Source: Candidatus Thorarchaeota archaeon
GTDB lineage: Archaea; Asgardarchaeota; Thorarchaeia; Thorarchaeales; Thorarchaeaceae
Direction of reading: 5' to 3'
NCBI GenBank assembly: GCA_029855925.1
Contig: JAGSHP010000226.1
Span: 1-10,475 of the forward strand
DNA length: 10,475 bases
Positions 1-5,986 of this stretch are shown here, one piece after another. Each line of letters opens with the position of its first letter. The stretch's first letter is position 1. A program made the position numbers and the translations under genes. The notes beneath the pieces are model-generated. The model was given only the letters and a program-made list of their open reading frames with translations, was not told the origin of the DNA and did no database searches.

Positions 1-252
1 CCTGAGGGGTATGGCGAGATGACCACTGGTGGGGCTCGTGAAGAGGACCTTGACAGTATTGTGGAACGGATAAAGGCTGAGGGATTCAATCCGGATGACT
101 ATGGATGGTATCTCGACCTTCGACGGTATGGCTCTGTCCCACATGCAGGATTCGGTCTGGGCACCGAGCGGCTAATCTGGTGGATGCTAAAACTCGAACA
201 CATCAGAGACGCTTGTGCATTCCCGCGAGTGCTCAATCGTGTCACACCGTAG
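1..252 (+). CDS. asnS: Asparaginyl-tRNA synthetase, C-terminal fragment (5' end outside window)
   Basis: The frame is open from the first base and gives the last 83 residues of a class II aminoacyl-tRNA synthetase. Such enzymes charge tRNA with an amino acid and ATP in the cytoplasm. Class II motif 3 is visible as GFGLGTER (fragment residues 50-57), whose Arg binds ATP. It is preceded by WYLDLRRYGSVPH and followed by HIRDACAFPRVLNRVTP. From memory of the families, that ending fits archaeal/eukaryotic AsnRS ('HIRD..LYPR..QR.TP') better than AspRS, so asparagine is the likely substrate. An archaeal AsnRS-like paralogue such as asparagine synthetase A cannot be excluded without the N-terminal anticodon-binding domain. 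The stop is TAG at 250-252, only 7 bp from the stop of the convergent small gene at 260-394. Confidence 0.87.
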   Translation, partial: PEGYGEMTTGGAREEDLDSIVERIKAEGFNPDDYGWYLDLRRYGSVPHAGFGLGTERLIWWMLKLEHIRDACAFPRVLNRVTP

Positions 253-259
253 GCACGTA

Positions 260-394
260 TCACTTTCCTGGCACGACCTCATCTGGCAGGCAGTCTATCA
301 GCCGCCGAATCAGGTTACTGAAGCTCTCACCAGGCTTCTTCAGTTCCGTGAGCTGATCATAGATGTCATCAGCCACTACAATGTGCTTTGCCAT
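260..394 (-). CDS. Small VapB-type (DUF217-like) antitoxin, orphan
   Basis: This 44-residue frame runs from ATG at 394 to TGA at 260. The protein begins MAKHIVVADDIYDQLTELKK and continues with PGESFSNLIRRLID. This is the usual pattern of the short archaeal DUF217/VapB antitoxins: a strand of alternating hydrophobics, a helix 'D.IYD.L..LK', a PGESFS turn and a second helix with 'LIRRL'. In vapBC modules such proteins bind DNA and neutralise a PIN-domain RNase encoded next to them. No PIN-domain gene is adjacent here: downstream on this strand is the antisense of asnS, and upstream is a gene on the other strand. It may therefore be a solitary regulator, an antitoxin acting on a distant toxin, or a remnant. 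No clear SD precedes the ATG, and a weak A/T-rich box near 415-420 could support a leaderless message. Confidence 0.75.
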   Translation of the reverse strand: MAKHIVVADDIYDQLTELKKPGESFSNLIRRLIDCLPDEVVPGK

Positions 395-494
395 CACTAT
401 CCCAGTTAATCATACAACCATCACGTATCAACATTTGCTAGAGAATTTGGGCACATCGAACAAGTAATCAATACAAACCATCTCAGGTTGATAG

Positions 495-926
495 GTGTCC
501 CTCGTGGAGAAAGAATCTGAACTCAGGACTTGGTTATGGATATTTCAGCTCTGGATCCCACTGTATGCCGTTCTAATGATAATCAGAGTTGCTCTGGGAA
601 CAGCCATCAATCCAGCATTGTTTTGGCTGAGTCTACTACTTATAGTGCCAGTCATCGTTGCGCCTGTCACGTACAAGAGCCTCGTGGGAGGAGGCTGCAG
701 CCTCAGATTCCACATATGCCCACTTGTCAAGGGAATCATTGCGGGACTCGTCATGTACTTCATGGCTCTCGCGGCGGACTTTGCCATTGGCCTGCTTCTA
801 GGCGGAAACCAAACATGGAGCTTGCTCTACGGCACCACAGTCATCAGAGACCCCAATCAGATCTGGTGGTTCAGTGGTCTTGCCGGTGGAATCATGGCAC
901 GTATAGCTGAGGTCAGAGGAGTTTGA
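495..926 (+). CDS. Small integral membrane protein of unknown function
   Basis: The 143-residue product is very hydrophobic. Likely membrane helices lie at about residues 13-34, 41-60, 79-103 and 123-140, with a short charged N-terminus (VEKESELRTW) and an Arg-containing C-terminus. I do not recognise the family and see no catalytic motif. The start is uncertain. GTG at 495 is the first start after an in-frame stop and has a weak AGGT at 485-488. A second GTG at 504 has a better SD (AGGTG, 493-497, 6-nt spacer) and would shorten the protein by three residues. The downstream methyltransferase is 118 bp away with its own promoter, so the two genes need not be an operon. The helices and the absence of competing frames make it very likely a real gene. 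Confidence 0.72.
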   Translation: MSLVEKESELRTWLWIFQLWIPLYAVLMIIRVALGTAINPALFWLSLLLIVPVIVAPVTYKSLVGGGCSLRFHICPLVKGIIAGLVMYFMALAADFAIGLLLGGNQTWSLLYGTTVIRDPNQIWWFSGLAGGIMARIAEVRGV

Positions 927-1004
927 CGGCAGACCTCAATCTCTATTGTTGAATGAGGCAGTGTAGATGAGCACGTAGACAGGACAGGACATTCACGAGC
1001 AATA

Positions 1005-1024
1005 CGTGAAAATGCATTTATCCA
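1005..1024 (+). promoter_or_regulatory. Archaeal promoter (BRE/TATA-like) of the methyltransferase gene
   Basis: The A-rich segment ACGTGAAAATG runs directly into GCATTTATCC. The GCATTTATC core (1014-1022) is centred about 28 bp before the ATG at 1045, the distance at which archaeal transcription normally starts at or beside the start codon. With no SD in between, a leaderless mRNA is the simplest reading. Almost the same box (AGCATTTATCA) occurs at the same distance before the gene at 5981-6280. Confidence 0.6.
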
Positions 1025-1044
1025 ACCACCTGTAACAACACATC

Positions 1045-1662
1045 ATGGAGATCTGGCCACTTGTCAGCACTCTGGGGATGATCTTGTCCATCCCGATTCT
1101 CTTCAAATCGTATGAGCATGAGAGCTTGCGTGCGAGATTTGGTAGGGAGAGAGGAGATCGTCTGGCTGAGAGATTGGGACTGATCTCTGGATACATGTAT
1201 TTTGGATTCTGGATCGCGCTATGGCTGGTACCACAGGAACGCTTCGCTCTTGGATTAATGAAGGGAGCCACACTGGTCATCCCACTGATGGGGCTCGTGA
1301 CTCTCTCGATTCCCCTTGATCATCTCATAGTCGGCATCGGGTTCATAATTCCTGGTGCATGGCTGGGAATCGCGGGAGTGAGAGAGGTCTCGCTCCGAGT
1401 TGCAGAATATCATCGACCAGAGAAGGTCGTGTCGACAGGAATCTACTCTCACGTGAGACACCCCCAGTACCTAGGTGGAATGCTCTCACATATGGGAATG
1501 ACCTTCTTCCTTTCGGGACTTGGCTCTCTTCTCCTGACGCCCATTGTCATTTTGATCAACTTCGTCATTGCCAGAAAAGAGGAGATGGAGATGGTTCGCG
1601 AGTTTGGAGAAGATTATGAAGAGTACAAACGACAGGTCCCCATGTTCATTCCCAAGTTGTAG
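1045..1662 (+). CDS. Isoprenylcysteine/phospholipid-type membrane methyltransferase (ICMT/PEMT superfamily)
   Basis: The 205-residue protein has hydrophobic segments at about residues 5-22, 49-64, 75-110 and 143-176. Its C-terminal half carries the superfamily signature: EYHRPEKVVSTGIYSHVRHP (121-140) followed by QYLGG, then an acidic pair after the last helix (KEE, 178-180) and REFGEDYEEYKRQVPMFIP (185-203). In this superfamily these elements bind S-adenosylmethionine and the methyl acceptor at the membrane face. The acceptor cannot be told from sequence: a prenylated cysteine, a phospholipid head group or another lipid are possible. The length is typical for prokaryotic members. ATG 1045 fits the promoter spacing for a leaderless message. 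It is followed by the minus-strand surface-protein gene, with only 45 bp between the convergent ends. Confidence 0.86.
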   Translation: MEIWPLVSTLGMILSIPILFKSYEHESLRARFGRERGDRLAERLGLISGYMYFGFWIALWLVPQERFALGLMKGATLVIPLMGLVTLSIPLDHLIVGIGFIIPGAWLGIAGVREVSLRVAEYHRPEKVVSTGIYSHVRHPQYLGGMLSHMGMTFFLSGLGSLLLTPIVILINFVIARKEEMEMVREFGEDYEEYKRQVPMFIPKL

Positions 1663-1679
1663 GGACCAAAAGAGAGAGG

Positions 1680-1701
1680 AGGCCGCTCAAGAGAGCAGCC
1701 T
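1680..1701 (-). terminator. Stem-loop between convergent genes, probable terminator
   Basis: Read on the minus strand, AGGCTGCTC, a 4-base TCTT loop and GAGCGGCCT form a 9-pair stem with one G-U pair, starting 6 bases after the TAG of the gene at 1708-2763. It is followed by CCTCTCTCTTTTGG, a pyrimidine-rich tract. Read on the plus strand the same stem carries one C-A mismatch, so it suits the minus-strand gene better, but it could serve both convergent genes. Confidence 0.5.
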
Positions 1702-1707
1702 GCATTA

Positions 1708-2763
1708 CTATTTTCGTCGGACAATGACGATTCCCACAATAACAAGAACTCCGATGATAACTGCGGACAAGACCAGTGGGTCGCCCAGTAATGGGTCCAG
1801 TAATGATGCAAATGGGCCTGTACTGGAGGTCATTGTTGTGGTTGTTGTGGTTGTTGTGGTCGTGGTTGTCGTGGTCGTCGTCGTGGTATAGGAATCGGGG
1901 GTCCAGCCAGCCAACATGGCAACCATCCACCAGAAAGCTTTGCCCTTTTGCTCGCAGCTTGTGTAGGTGGTATGACCAGCCTGATCACCATCGAAATCAG
2001 GATGCTCTACAGGTACGTGGTAGGTCACACTGCCGACCACATAGTCGTAAGTCGCGTGGTCGCCATTGCTCCATGAGTCCAGGTCGGCGAAGTCAAACAG
2101 GACCTTGTCATTGGTCCTACAGTAGTCTCGAATCTGTTCGTTGCGCAAGTAACGATTGTAGCCATCCTCGCCAATAGCCTGAGCGTTGCCCGTCATGTAG
2201 ACAAAGGTGACACCAGGATGAGCACTCTCAAATGACGACATGGCATCAAGGTACTCCTGTACCTCTGCCTCCGAGTAGTATTCAAGCTGGGTACACCAGG
2301 ACCACATTGATACATTCAGGGACGGATTGTTGTTCAGAGTATTATGAGTCATTGTCTGACCGGTGGAGCCCTGCCAGTAGAGATCCGGAGTTATGTAGGA
2401 CTCGCCATCATTGCCGTCATACATGCAGAGGGCATCCGCCTCACTGGGGAGTGAATTGCCTCCACGGGCATAGGAGAATGTGGCATTATCAGACTCGATT
2501 CGTTCAAGACCTGTGATGATTTGACTGCCGTGGCTGGTATGTGCATAATGGAACTTGATGTGGGCCTGTGCCGCATCGATGTACTCGCCCGGAATCAAGT
2601 TTAGGTCTATATTGTTATGATCAATGATCAGACCGCCGTCCCAGGCCTTCGCAGAGATCTGGGGTACTGTGTTCTGAGCGGCATGACCAATCTGCAGTCC
2701 ACTCAGCAAGATTAGCAGTAGTGGAATCAATAGGACTGTTTTGGTAGTGACGCGTTTCACCAT
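1708..2763 (-). CDS. Exported membrane-tethered protein with poly-Thr stalk, possible SGNH-like hydrolase domain
   Basis: With ATG 2763 as start the protein is 351 residues. A signal peptide (MVKRVTTKTV plus LLIPLLLILL, ending near HAAQ, residues 28-30) leads into an ectodomain of about 260 residues, then an unbroken run of 18 Thr (293-310), a membrane helix (about 329-347) and the tail RRK. The ectodomain should therefore sit outside the cell on a stalk that may be O-glycosylated. It contains HTSHGSQ (75-81), MWSWCTQLEYY (153-163), VTFVYMTGN (185-193) and DQAGHTTYTSC (260-270), with Cys at 113, 157, 215 and 270 that could pair. A Ser in a Gly-rich turn and a late Asp/His suggest an SGNH-type esterase, but I cannot confirm the fold. 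The start was chosen because GAGGAG (2771-2776) lies 7 bases before it; an upstream in-frame ATG at 2811 would put 16 residues before the signal peptide. Confidence 0.85.
   Translation of the reverse strand: MVKRVTTKTVLLIPLLLILLSGLQIGHAAQNTVPQISAKAWDGGLIIDHNNIDLNLIPGEYIDAAQAHIKFHYAHTSHGSQIITGLERIESDNATFSYARGGNSLPSEADALCMYDGNDGESYITPDLYWQGSTGQTMTHNTLNNNPSLNVSMWSWCTQLEYYSEAEVQEYLDAMSSFESAHPGVTFVYMTGNAQAIGEDGYNRYLRNEQIRDYCRTNDKVLFDFADLDSWSNGDHATYDYVVGSVTYHVPVEHPDFDGDQAGHTTYTSCEQKGKAFWWMVAMLAGWTPDSYTTTTTTTTTTTTTTTTTTMTSSTGPFASLLDPLLGDPLVLSAVIIGVLVIVGIVIVRRK
1834..1887 (-). repeat. Trinucleotide microsatellite encoding 18 consecutive Thr
   Basis: All 18 codons are ACN (ACA, ACC, ACG only). On the plus strand, bases 1834-1860 are three exact copies of the 9-mer TGTTGTGGT, and the rest is a degenerate continuation of the same triplet pattern. 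Such tracts can change length by slippage. Because every unit is a whole codon, such changes would alter stalk length without shifting the frame. Confidence 0.9.
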
Positions 2764-2810
2764 AATGAAACTCCTCGAGATGAATAATCTCATCAAACAA
2801 AAGAAGTTCA

Positions 2811-2819
2811 TTAATATTT
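2811..2819 (-). promoter_or_regulatory. TATA-like box for the stalked surface-protein gene
   Basis: AAATATTAA on the minus strand is centred about 52 bp before ATG 2763. Transcription starting about 26 bp downstream (near 2789) would leave a leader of about 26 nt containing the GAGGAG SD at 2771-2776. A second A/T stretch (TATATTC, 2824-2829 region) is an alternative. The box begins 14 bp after the T-run of the upstream gene's terminator, so the two units are probably separately transcribed. Confidence 0.4.
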
Positions 2820-2832
2820 TGGGAATATAGTG

Positions 2833-2862
2833 AAAAAAAAGAGGGGGGAGAAAGACCCCCTT
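2833..2862 (-). terminator. Intrinsic-type terminator (G/C stem plus T8)
   Basis: Seven bases after the TAA of the gene at 2870-4585, the minus strand reads AAGGGGG, a TCTTTCT loop and CCCCCC, then TC and eight T (complement of A 2833-2840). A five-pair G/C stem followed by a U8 tract is a clear factor-independent type terminator, and U-rich tracts alone terminate archaeal RNA polymerase. It separates the two exported-protein genes. Confidence 0.75.
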
Positions 2863-2869
2863 ACAGGTC

Positions 2870-4585
2870 TTACTCCCTTCTGCGAACCATTGCTATTCGC
2901 ACGACGACTGCGATGACAGCAATGCTGCCTCCGACAATCAATACAGAAGACGCGGTCAGTAACTCATTGATATAGTCACTCACAGCTCCTGGGGCACGTT
3001 CGGGGTAGACGGCATAGATGGGATCATGGGTGATCGCGTAGCCACTCCAATTCGCATAGCAGGAGCTATAGTAGTAAGTTGAGACTCTCCAATCAGCGGT
3101 CCCTAGAGGAAGTCCTTCCTCAGCCATCTCGATTTCATCAAACTCTACAAAATAGACAAAGACCGGATAGATAGCCGTACCGACAGGGTAGTTACCACCA
3201 TCATAGGACCAGAGATAGGTTCCACCAAACTCGACAGCAGCAAGGGTACTGTTATCGACCCCAACTATCAGTTCAGGAGAATCATCATCGGACGCCTCCT
3301 CTGAGTAGTCATCAGAGTTCTCAACTGTGAGATCATAGGATGAGAATGAGCTGTAGTAGTCGATGGTCAGGCCAAGTCCCTCAAGTGCGTCTATGTGTGC
3401 ACCTGTCACTGGGTCAAGGAAATCGCCAATATGTTGGTCAATCTTGAGAACAACAGATGTGTCTTTGATCTCGAAGCGGTAGGTCATTGATAGCGAGGTC
3501 AATGTGGCATTGATTGGATTGGACTCCTCAACGTAGGAGAAACCCATCCCCTCTGATGCTTCTAAATCCATGGCAAAGATGGGCATGTCAGGATAGAACT
3601 GACCACTAATATTGACCACTTCAACGCTCCACTCGAGTTGACCTGCATCATTCACATAAGGCGTTGTGATGCGACCTATCTCAGCAGAACTAGGAATGAA
3701 ATAGTATTGCAGTTCTGACGCGGTCTCGTTTAGAGCTTGGTAGCTCCAATCGGGAACACCGTCCCCATCAACGTCATACGAAATCGTATCATATACCATG
3801 TCCATGACTCCGTTTCCATTGCGGTCGTCAAATACGCTCATTCCGCTGAAATAGTGCTCCATCCACTGGCTATTGTTGCCTTGGACTGTCATTTCATTGA
3901 CATCAAAACCAAATCCAGAGTAGTCAAAGCTCTCATCGAATTCGATTGACCCAACAAGTGAGGCTGCCCAGGCATACTCGGACTTCAGATGGGGGACAAC
4001 TGTGGCGGGGTCTACAGGGTTCATCTCTTCGTCATACCATGTGTAGTTAGCATTGACATAGTACGAGTAGGAAACCGTGTCAAAGTAGAACGAGGAGAAG
4101 AGAATCACTTCGTCCCCAGAGAGGGCTGACGGATCGAAGTCATACATCACGTCCCAGATGTACTCAGAGCTGATGCCCCTGTTCGACAACCATGTCACAT
4201 AGGAGCCATCTGGATCTACAATGATGCTTACTAGAAGATTGGAGAAGGACCAGTCAAGGGTGTAGTTGTATGTCCCGTCCTCCAGAATGTAATAACTGTC
4301 ACCATCAATAGTTTCGACCTCATAGTACCAGTAGTCCTCATTCCCGGATCCACCTTCGTCGTCACCCGCGGGTTCGTGAGGCTCTTCGCCAAGTGCATCA
4401 GTACTTGACTGGTTCCACCACTGCCAGTACATATAGACTCCGGGGAATACTTCAGTGAAGGGATCAGGCGTCTGACTGGGCTCGTTGGCTACTGGATCCG
4501 CGACAACGGGAACCGTAGTCCGTCCCAGAATCAGAATCGCCATAAGAAGAATTACTGCGGTAGCGCTTAAGATCTGTTTCTTCAT
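2870..4585 (-). CDS. Large exported, C-terminally membrane-anchored acidic protein with two Ca-loop motifs
   Basis: The 571-residue product has a signal peptide (MKKQILSATAVILLMAILIL, cleavage probably near residues 27-30), a long ectodomain rich in Tyr, Asp, Glu, Ser and Trp, and a C-terminal helix (about 547-566) ending in RRRE. It should be exported and tethered by its C-terminus. Two calcium-loop patterns lie close together: D254-R-N-G-N-G-V-M-D262 and D271-V-D-G-D-G-V-P-D279, the spacing seen in EF-hand, dockerin and thrombospondin type 3 loops. An acidic low-complexity patch (EEASDDDSPE, 429-438) and several N-x-S/T sites suggest a glycosylated surface. I do not recognise the ectodomain family. 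GAGGTG at 4591-4596, 5 bases before ATG 4585, supports the start. The upstream wHTH gene is 165 bp away on the same strand, so co-transcription is possible. Confidence 0.85.
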   Translation of the reverse strand: MKKQILSATAVILLMAILILGRTTVPVVADPVANEPSQTPDPFTEVFPGVYMYWQWWNQSSTDALGEEPHEPAGDDEGGSGNEDYWYYEVETIDGDSYYILEDGTYNYTLDWSFSNLLVSIIVDPDGSYVTWLSNRGISSEYIWDVMYDFDPSALSGDEVILFSSFYFDTVSYSYYVNANYTWYDEEMNPVDPATVVPHLKSEYAWAASLVGSIEFDESFDYSGFGFDVNEMTVQGNNSQWMEHYFSGMSVFDDRNGNGVMDMVYDTISYDVDGDGVPDWSYQALNETASELQYYFIPSSAEIGRITTPYVNDAGQLEWSVEVVNISGQFYPDMPIFAMDLEASEGMGFSYVEESNPINATLTSLSMTYRFEIKDTSVVLKIDQHIGDFLDPVTGAHIDALEGLGLTIDYYSSFSSYDLTVENSDDYSEEASDDDSPELIVGVDNSTLAAVEFGGTYLWSYDGGNYPVGTAIYPVFVYFVEFDEIEMAEEGLPLGTADWRVSTYYYSSCYANWSGYAITHDPIYAVYPERAPGAVSDYINELLTASSVLIVGGSIAVIAVVVRIAMVRRRE

Positions 4586-4647
4586 GATAACACCTCAGTA
4601 GGTATCTGTAGTTATCCAGGGTACAAAGTGTAATAGAGGTTCGTTGT

Positions 4648-4658
4648 GAACCGTTCAA
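4648..4658. promoter_or_regulatory. Inverted repeat TGAAC-C-GTTCA upstream of the large exported-protein gene
   Basis: This perfect 5-bp inverted repeat with a 1-bp spacer lies 63 bp upstream of ATG 4585. The same half-site occurs, in the opposite arrangement, before the adjacent wHTH gene at 5257-5269. An operator is possible, but GTTCA also occurs elsewhere in the window, so chance is a real alternative. Confidence 0.3.
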
Positions 4659-4750
4659 TGCTAGTTGATTTGCAGACATGAAAACGTTCTTTTTTCGGAA
4701 TAGCAGGACCGAAATGCCATTTACCGTTCGATTGGTAATTTGGGCTTCGA

Positions 4751-5245
4751 TTATCTTCTGACACTCGACTCGAGTGTGACGAGCTTCGTCTTTCCATAGT
4801 TCTCGCGATGGATCAACGACTTACGCTCCAGAGCCGACAGGGCGACACTGAGCGTGGACTTACTGAGTCCAGTGACTCGTCTCAGTTCATCCTGAGGGAG
4901 AACCCCATCATTTTCCTCCAATCTGTTCAGTATCCTGCGCTCGGTGTTCGTCAATGTGACGACTATGACACGGCCACTGTCATCATCATCATCACCAGAC
5001 TTCACAAGAGTTGCTTCCAGAGAGGAGATTCTGTGCTGCAGTCGCACCAACACAAGTATTGTGATATTGACCGTCAGTACAAGTGCGATTATGAGAGCGA
5101 TTGTTGTTGCAAAGAATACGACCTCCCGGGAGATTGATGATGCTGCACTCCAGACCCAGATTGACCCTACAAGTATGGCAACTGAGAGGATGATTATCAG
5201 CAAGTCGGTTCGTGTGAAACTGGGCGTGCGCACGGTCAATTGCAT
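4751..5245 (-). CDS. Membrane-anchored winged helix-turn-helix regulator
   Basis: The 164-residue protein has two membrane helices (about 15-35 and 43-68) joined by a very short loop (SSISREV), then a helical stretch (RLQHRISSLEATL), a run of five Asp (85-89) and a C-terminal wHTH (about 98-160). The DNA-binding part reads LTNTERRILNRLEENDGVLP, then DELRRVTGLSKSTLSVALSA and LERKSLIHRENYGKTKLVTL: a MarR/IclR-like helix-turn-helix plus wing, as in archaeal DUF7343-type proteins. Both ends are predicted cytoplasmic, leaving almost no outside sensor, so a signal would have to come through the membrane or a partner. A probable target is the next gene, 2870-4585. AAGGTGA directly abuts ATG 5245, too close for a normal SD; TTG at 5239 (6-nt spacing) is a possible true start. 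Confidence 0.85.
   Translation of the reverse strand: MQLTVRTPSFTRTDLLIIILSVAILVGSIWVWSAASSISREVVFFATTIALIIALVLTVNITILVLVRLQHRISSLEATLVKSGDDDDDSGRVIVVTLTNTERRILNRLEENDGVLPQDELRRVTGLSKSTLSVALSALERKSLIHRENYGKTKLVTLESSVRR
4761..4777. repeat. Perfect 17-bp palindrome inside the 3' end of the wHTH gene
   Basis: ACACTCGA-C-TCGAGTGT is an exact 8-bp inverted repeat around one base. It overlaps the codons for VTLESSV, ending a few codons before the TAA of the wHTH gene. It could form an RNA hairpin that protects or attenuates the transcript between this gene and the exported-protein gene, or be a protein-binding site. No T-run follows on the minus strand. Confidence 0.6.
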
Positions 5246-5596
5246 TCACCTTTAGTGTTCACGTTGAACAAGCCAATTGCTATAGTGAGCATCGGATGTC
5301 ATAGGGAATAATGGAACTATGATATCATGTTCATCTTAAATCTCTTCACAATCTGGACCATGACTGTCAAAGTCACAATGTTAGCGTTCGTTAAGAGATG
5401 TAAACAGTTCTCGTGATGCAACTCAGACATCATGCTCACGCAGGCCATACTTCGTAGTTGTAGAGGTCTCTTCCCTAACTAACAGGTCGCAGATGAAATA
5501 TTGACGTGATGGGAAGGTTATTCTATCTTCAATTGACACAGCAATTCACAGGTGATGGAGTCAAACGACAGTACACCGCCTTGGAGAGAATAAGTA
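5246..5596. other. 351-bp intergenic region between divergent genes
   Basis: No convincing coding frame or RNA gene is seen on either strand. It should hold the promoters of the wHTH gene (minus) and the zinc-ribbon gene (plus). Candidate minus-strand boxes are GATTTAAGA (about 5334-5342) and ACTATAGC (about 5279-5286). A plus-strand candidate is GAAATATTGA (about 5494-5503). Dyads include GTTCA-CGT-TGAAC (5257-5269), the exact palindrome ATGATATCAT (5319-5328) flanked by GAAC and GTTC, and TGACT-N5-AGTCA (5361-5375). Confidence 0.5.
5257..5269. promoter_or_regulatory. Inverted repeat GTTCA-CGT-TGAAC just upstream of the wHTH gene
   Basis: Perfect 5-bp arms around a 3-bp spacer sit 12-24 bp upstream of ATG 5245, where a repressor would block a promoter starting near ACTATAGC (about 5279-5286). 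Self-regulation by the wHTH protein is plausible, but this is inference from position and symmetry only. Confidence 0.35.
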
Positions 5597-5986
5597 TTGT
5601 CACAGAGAGTCACTGGTCAACTGACAAGGAAACAACTTCAAGAACTACGAAGACTCGAGATTGTGAAACATGCCTTGGAAGAACTACGCCGAAGGGGCAT
5701 TTCCGCAGACATCCCCATCTGTCCGGCTTGCAAGAGCCCACGACTGGTCAGAATCACGTCGTACTACGACCTTGGTTATCTTGGTTCGCTACAGCCTGCG
5801 TATTACTGTCTGGATTGTGGATGGTACGGTCGAACACTGACGATAATGACAAACCGCCCTGAGGATGATGCCATCCTTGAGGACATGCAGGATGCATTTG
5901 GTGACCGAGCTGACATGGTTGACCAAAAGGTCACAGCAGATGAGGAAACCGATGAGAGAGACCCCTTTACAAACAATACATCATGA
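5597..5986 (+). CDS. Small zinc-ribbon protein of unknown function
   Basis: The 129-residue protein has an N-terminal charged helix (RKQLQELRRL then EIVKHALEELRRRG, residues 11-34), a four-Cys zinc ribbon with knuckles CPAC (42-45) and CLDC (71-74), and an acidic, polar C-terminal tail (about 88-129). The 25-residue gap between knuckles holds YYDLGYLGSLQPAYY. Zinc ribbons of this kind bind nucleic acid or proteins; no enzyme motif is visible. The start is TTG 5597, the first start codon after an in-frame TAA at 5591-5593; the next alternative (GTG, codon 23) would cut into the helix. GGAG at 5583-5586 is rather far upstream. Its TGA overlaps the stop of the opposing TIGR04076 gene by 6 bp, so the two messages are complementary at their ends. 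Confidence 0.75.
   Translation: MSQRVTGQLTRKQLQELRRLEIVKHALEELRRRGISADIPICPACKSPRLVRITSYYDLGYLGSLQPAYYCLDCGWYGRTLTIMTNRPEDDAILEDMQDAFGDRADMVDQKVTADEETDERDPFTNNTS

Noticed and set aside
260..394. Complete vapBC toxin-antitoxin module
   Set aside because: Only the antitoxin-like gene is present; no PIN-domain frame lies on either side.
215..409. Plus-strand 64-codon frame after asnS
   Set aside because: It overlaps both the asnS end and the antitoxin-like gene on the other strand, and its protein resembles nothing.
530..910. Alternative frame within the small membrane-protein gene
   Set aside because: It is rich in Cys, His and Ser without pattern, whereas the 495-926 frame shows regular membrane helices.
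1834..1887. Short direct repeats as a CRISPR or minisatellite array
   Set aside because: Units are 9 bp with no spacers and encode a Thr stalk; this is a coding microsatellite.
1568..1891. Plus-strand frame ending in a long poly-Val run
   Set aside because: It is the antisense of the ACN (Thr) codon repeat of the minus-strand surface protein, and its 5' part overlaps the methyltransferase in another frame.
5246..5596. tRNA or other structured RNA gene in the intergenic gap
   Set aside because: No cloverleaf, T-loop consensus or long stem could be found by eye; only short dyads.
5506..5862. Plus-strand 118-codon frame overlapping the zinc-ribbon gene
   Set aside because: Most of it lies in another frame of the zinc-ribbon gene, whose Cys knuckles are clearly the real coding signal; the translated sequence is low in hydrophobic pattern.
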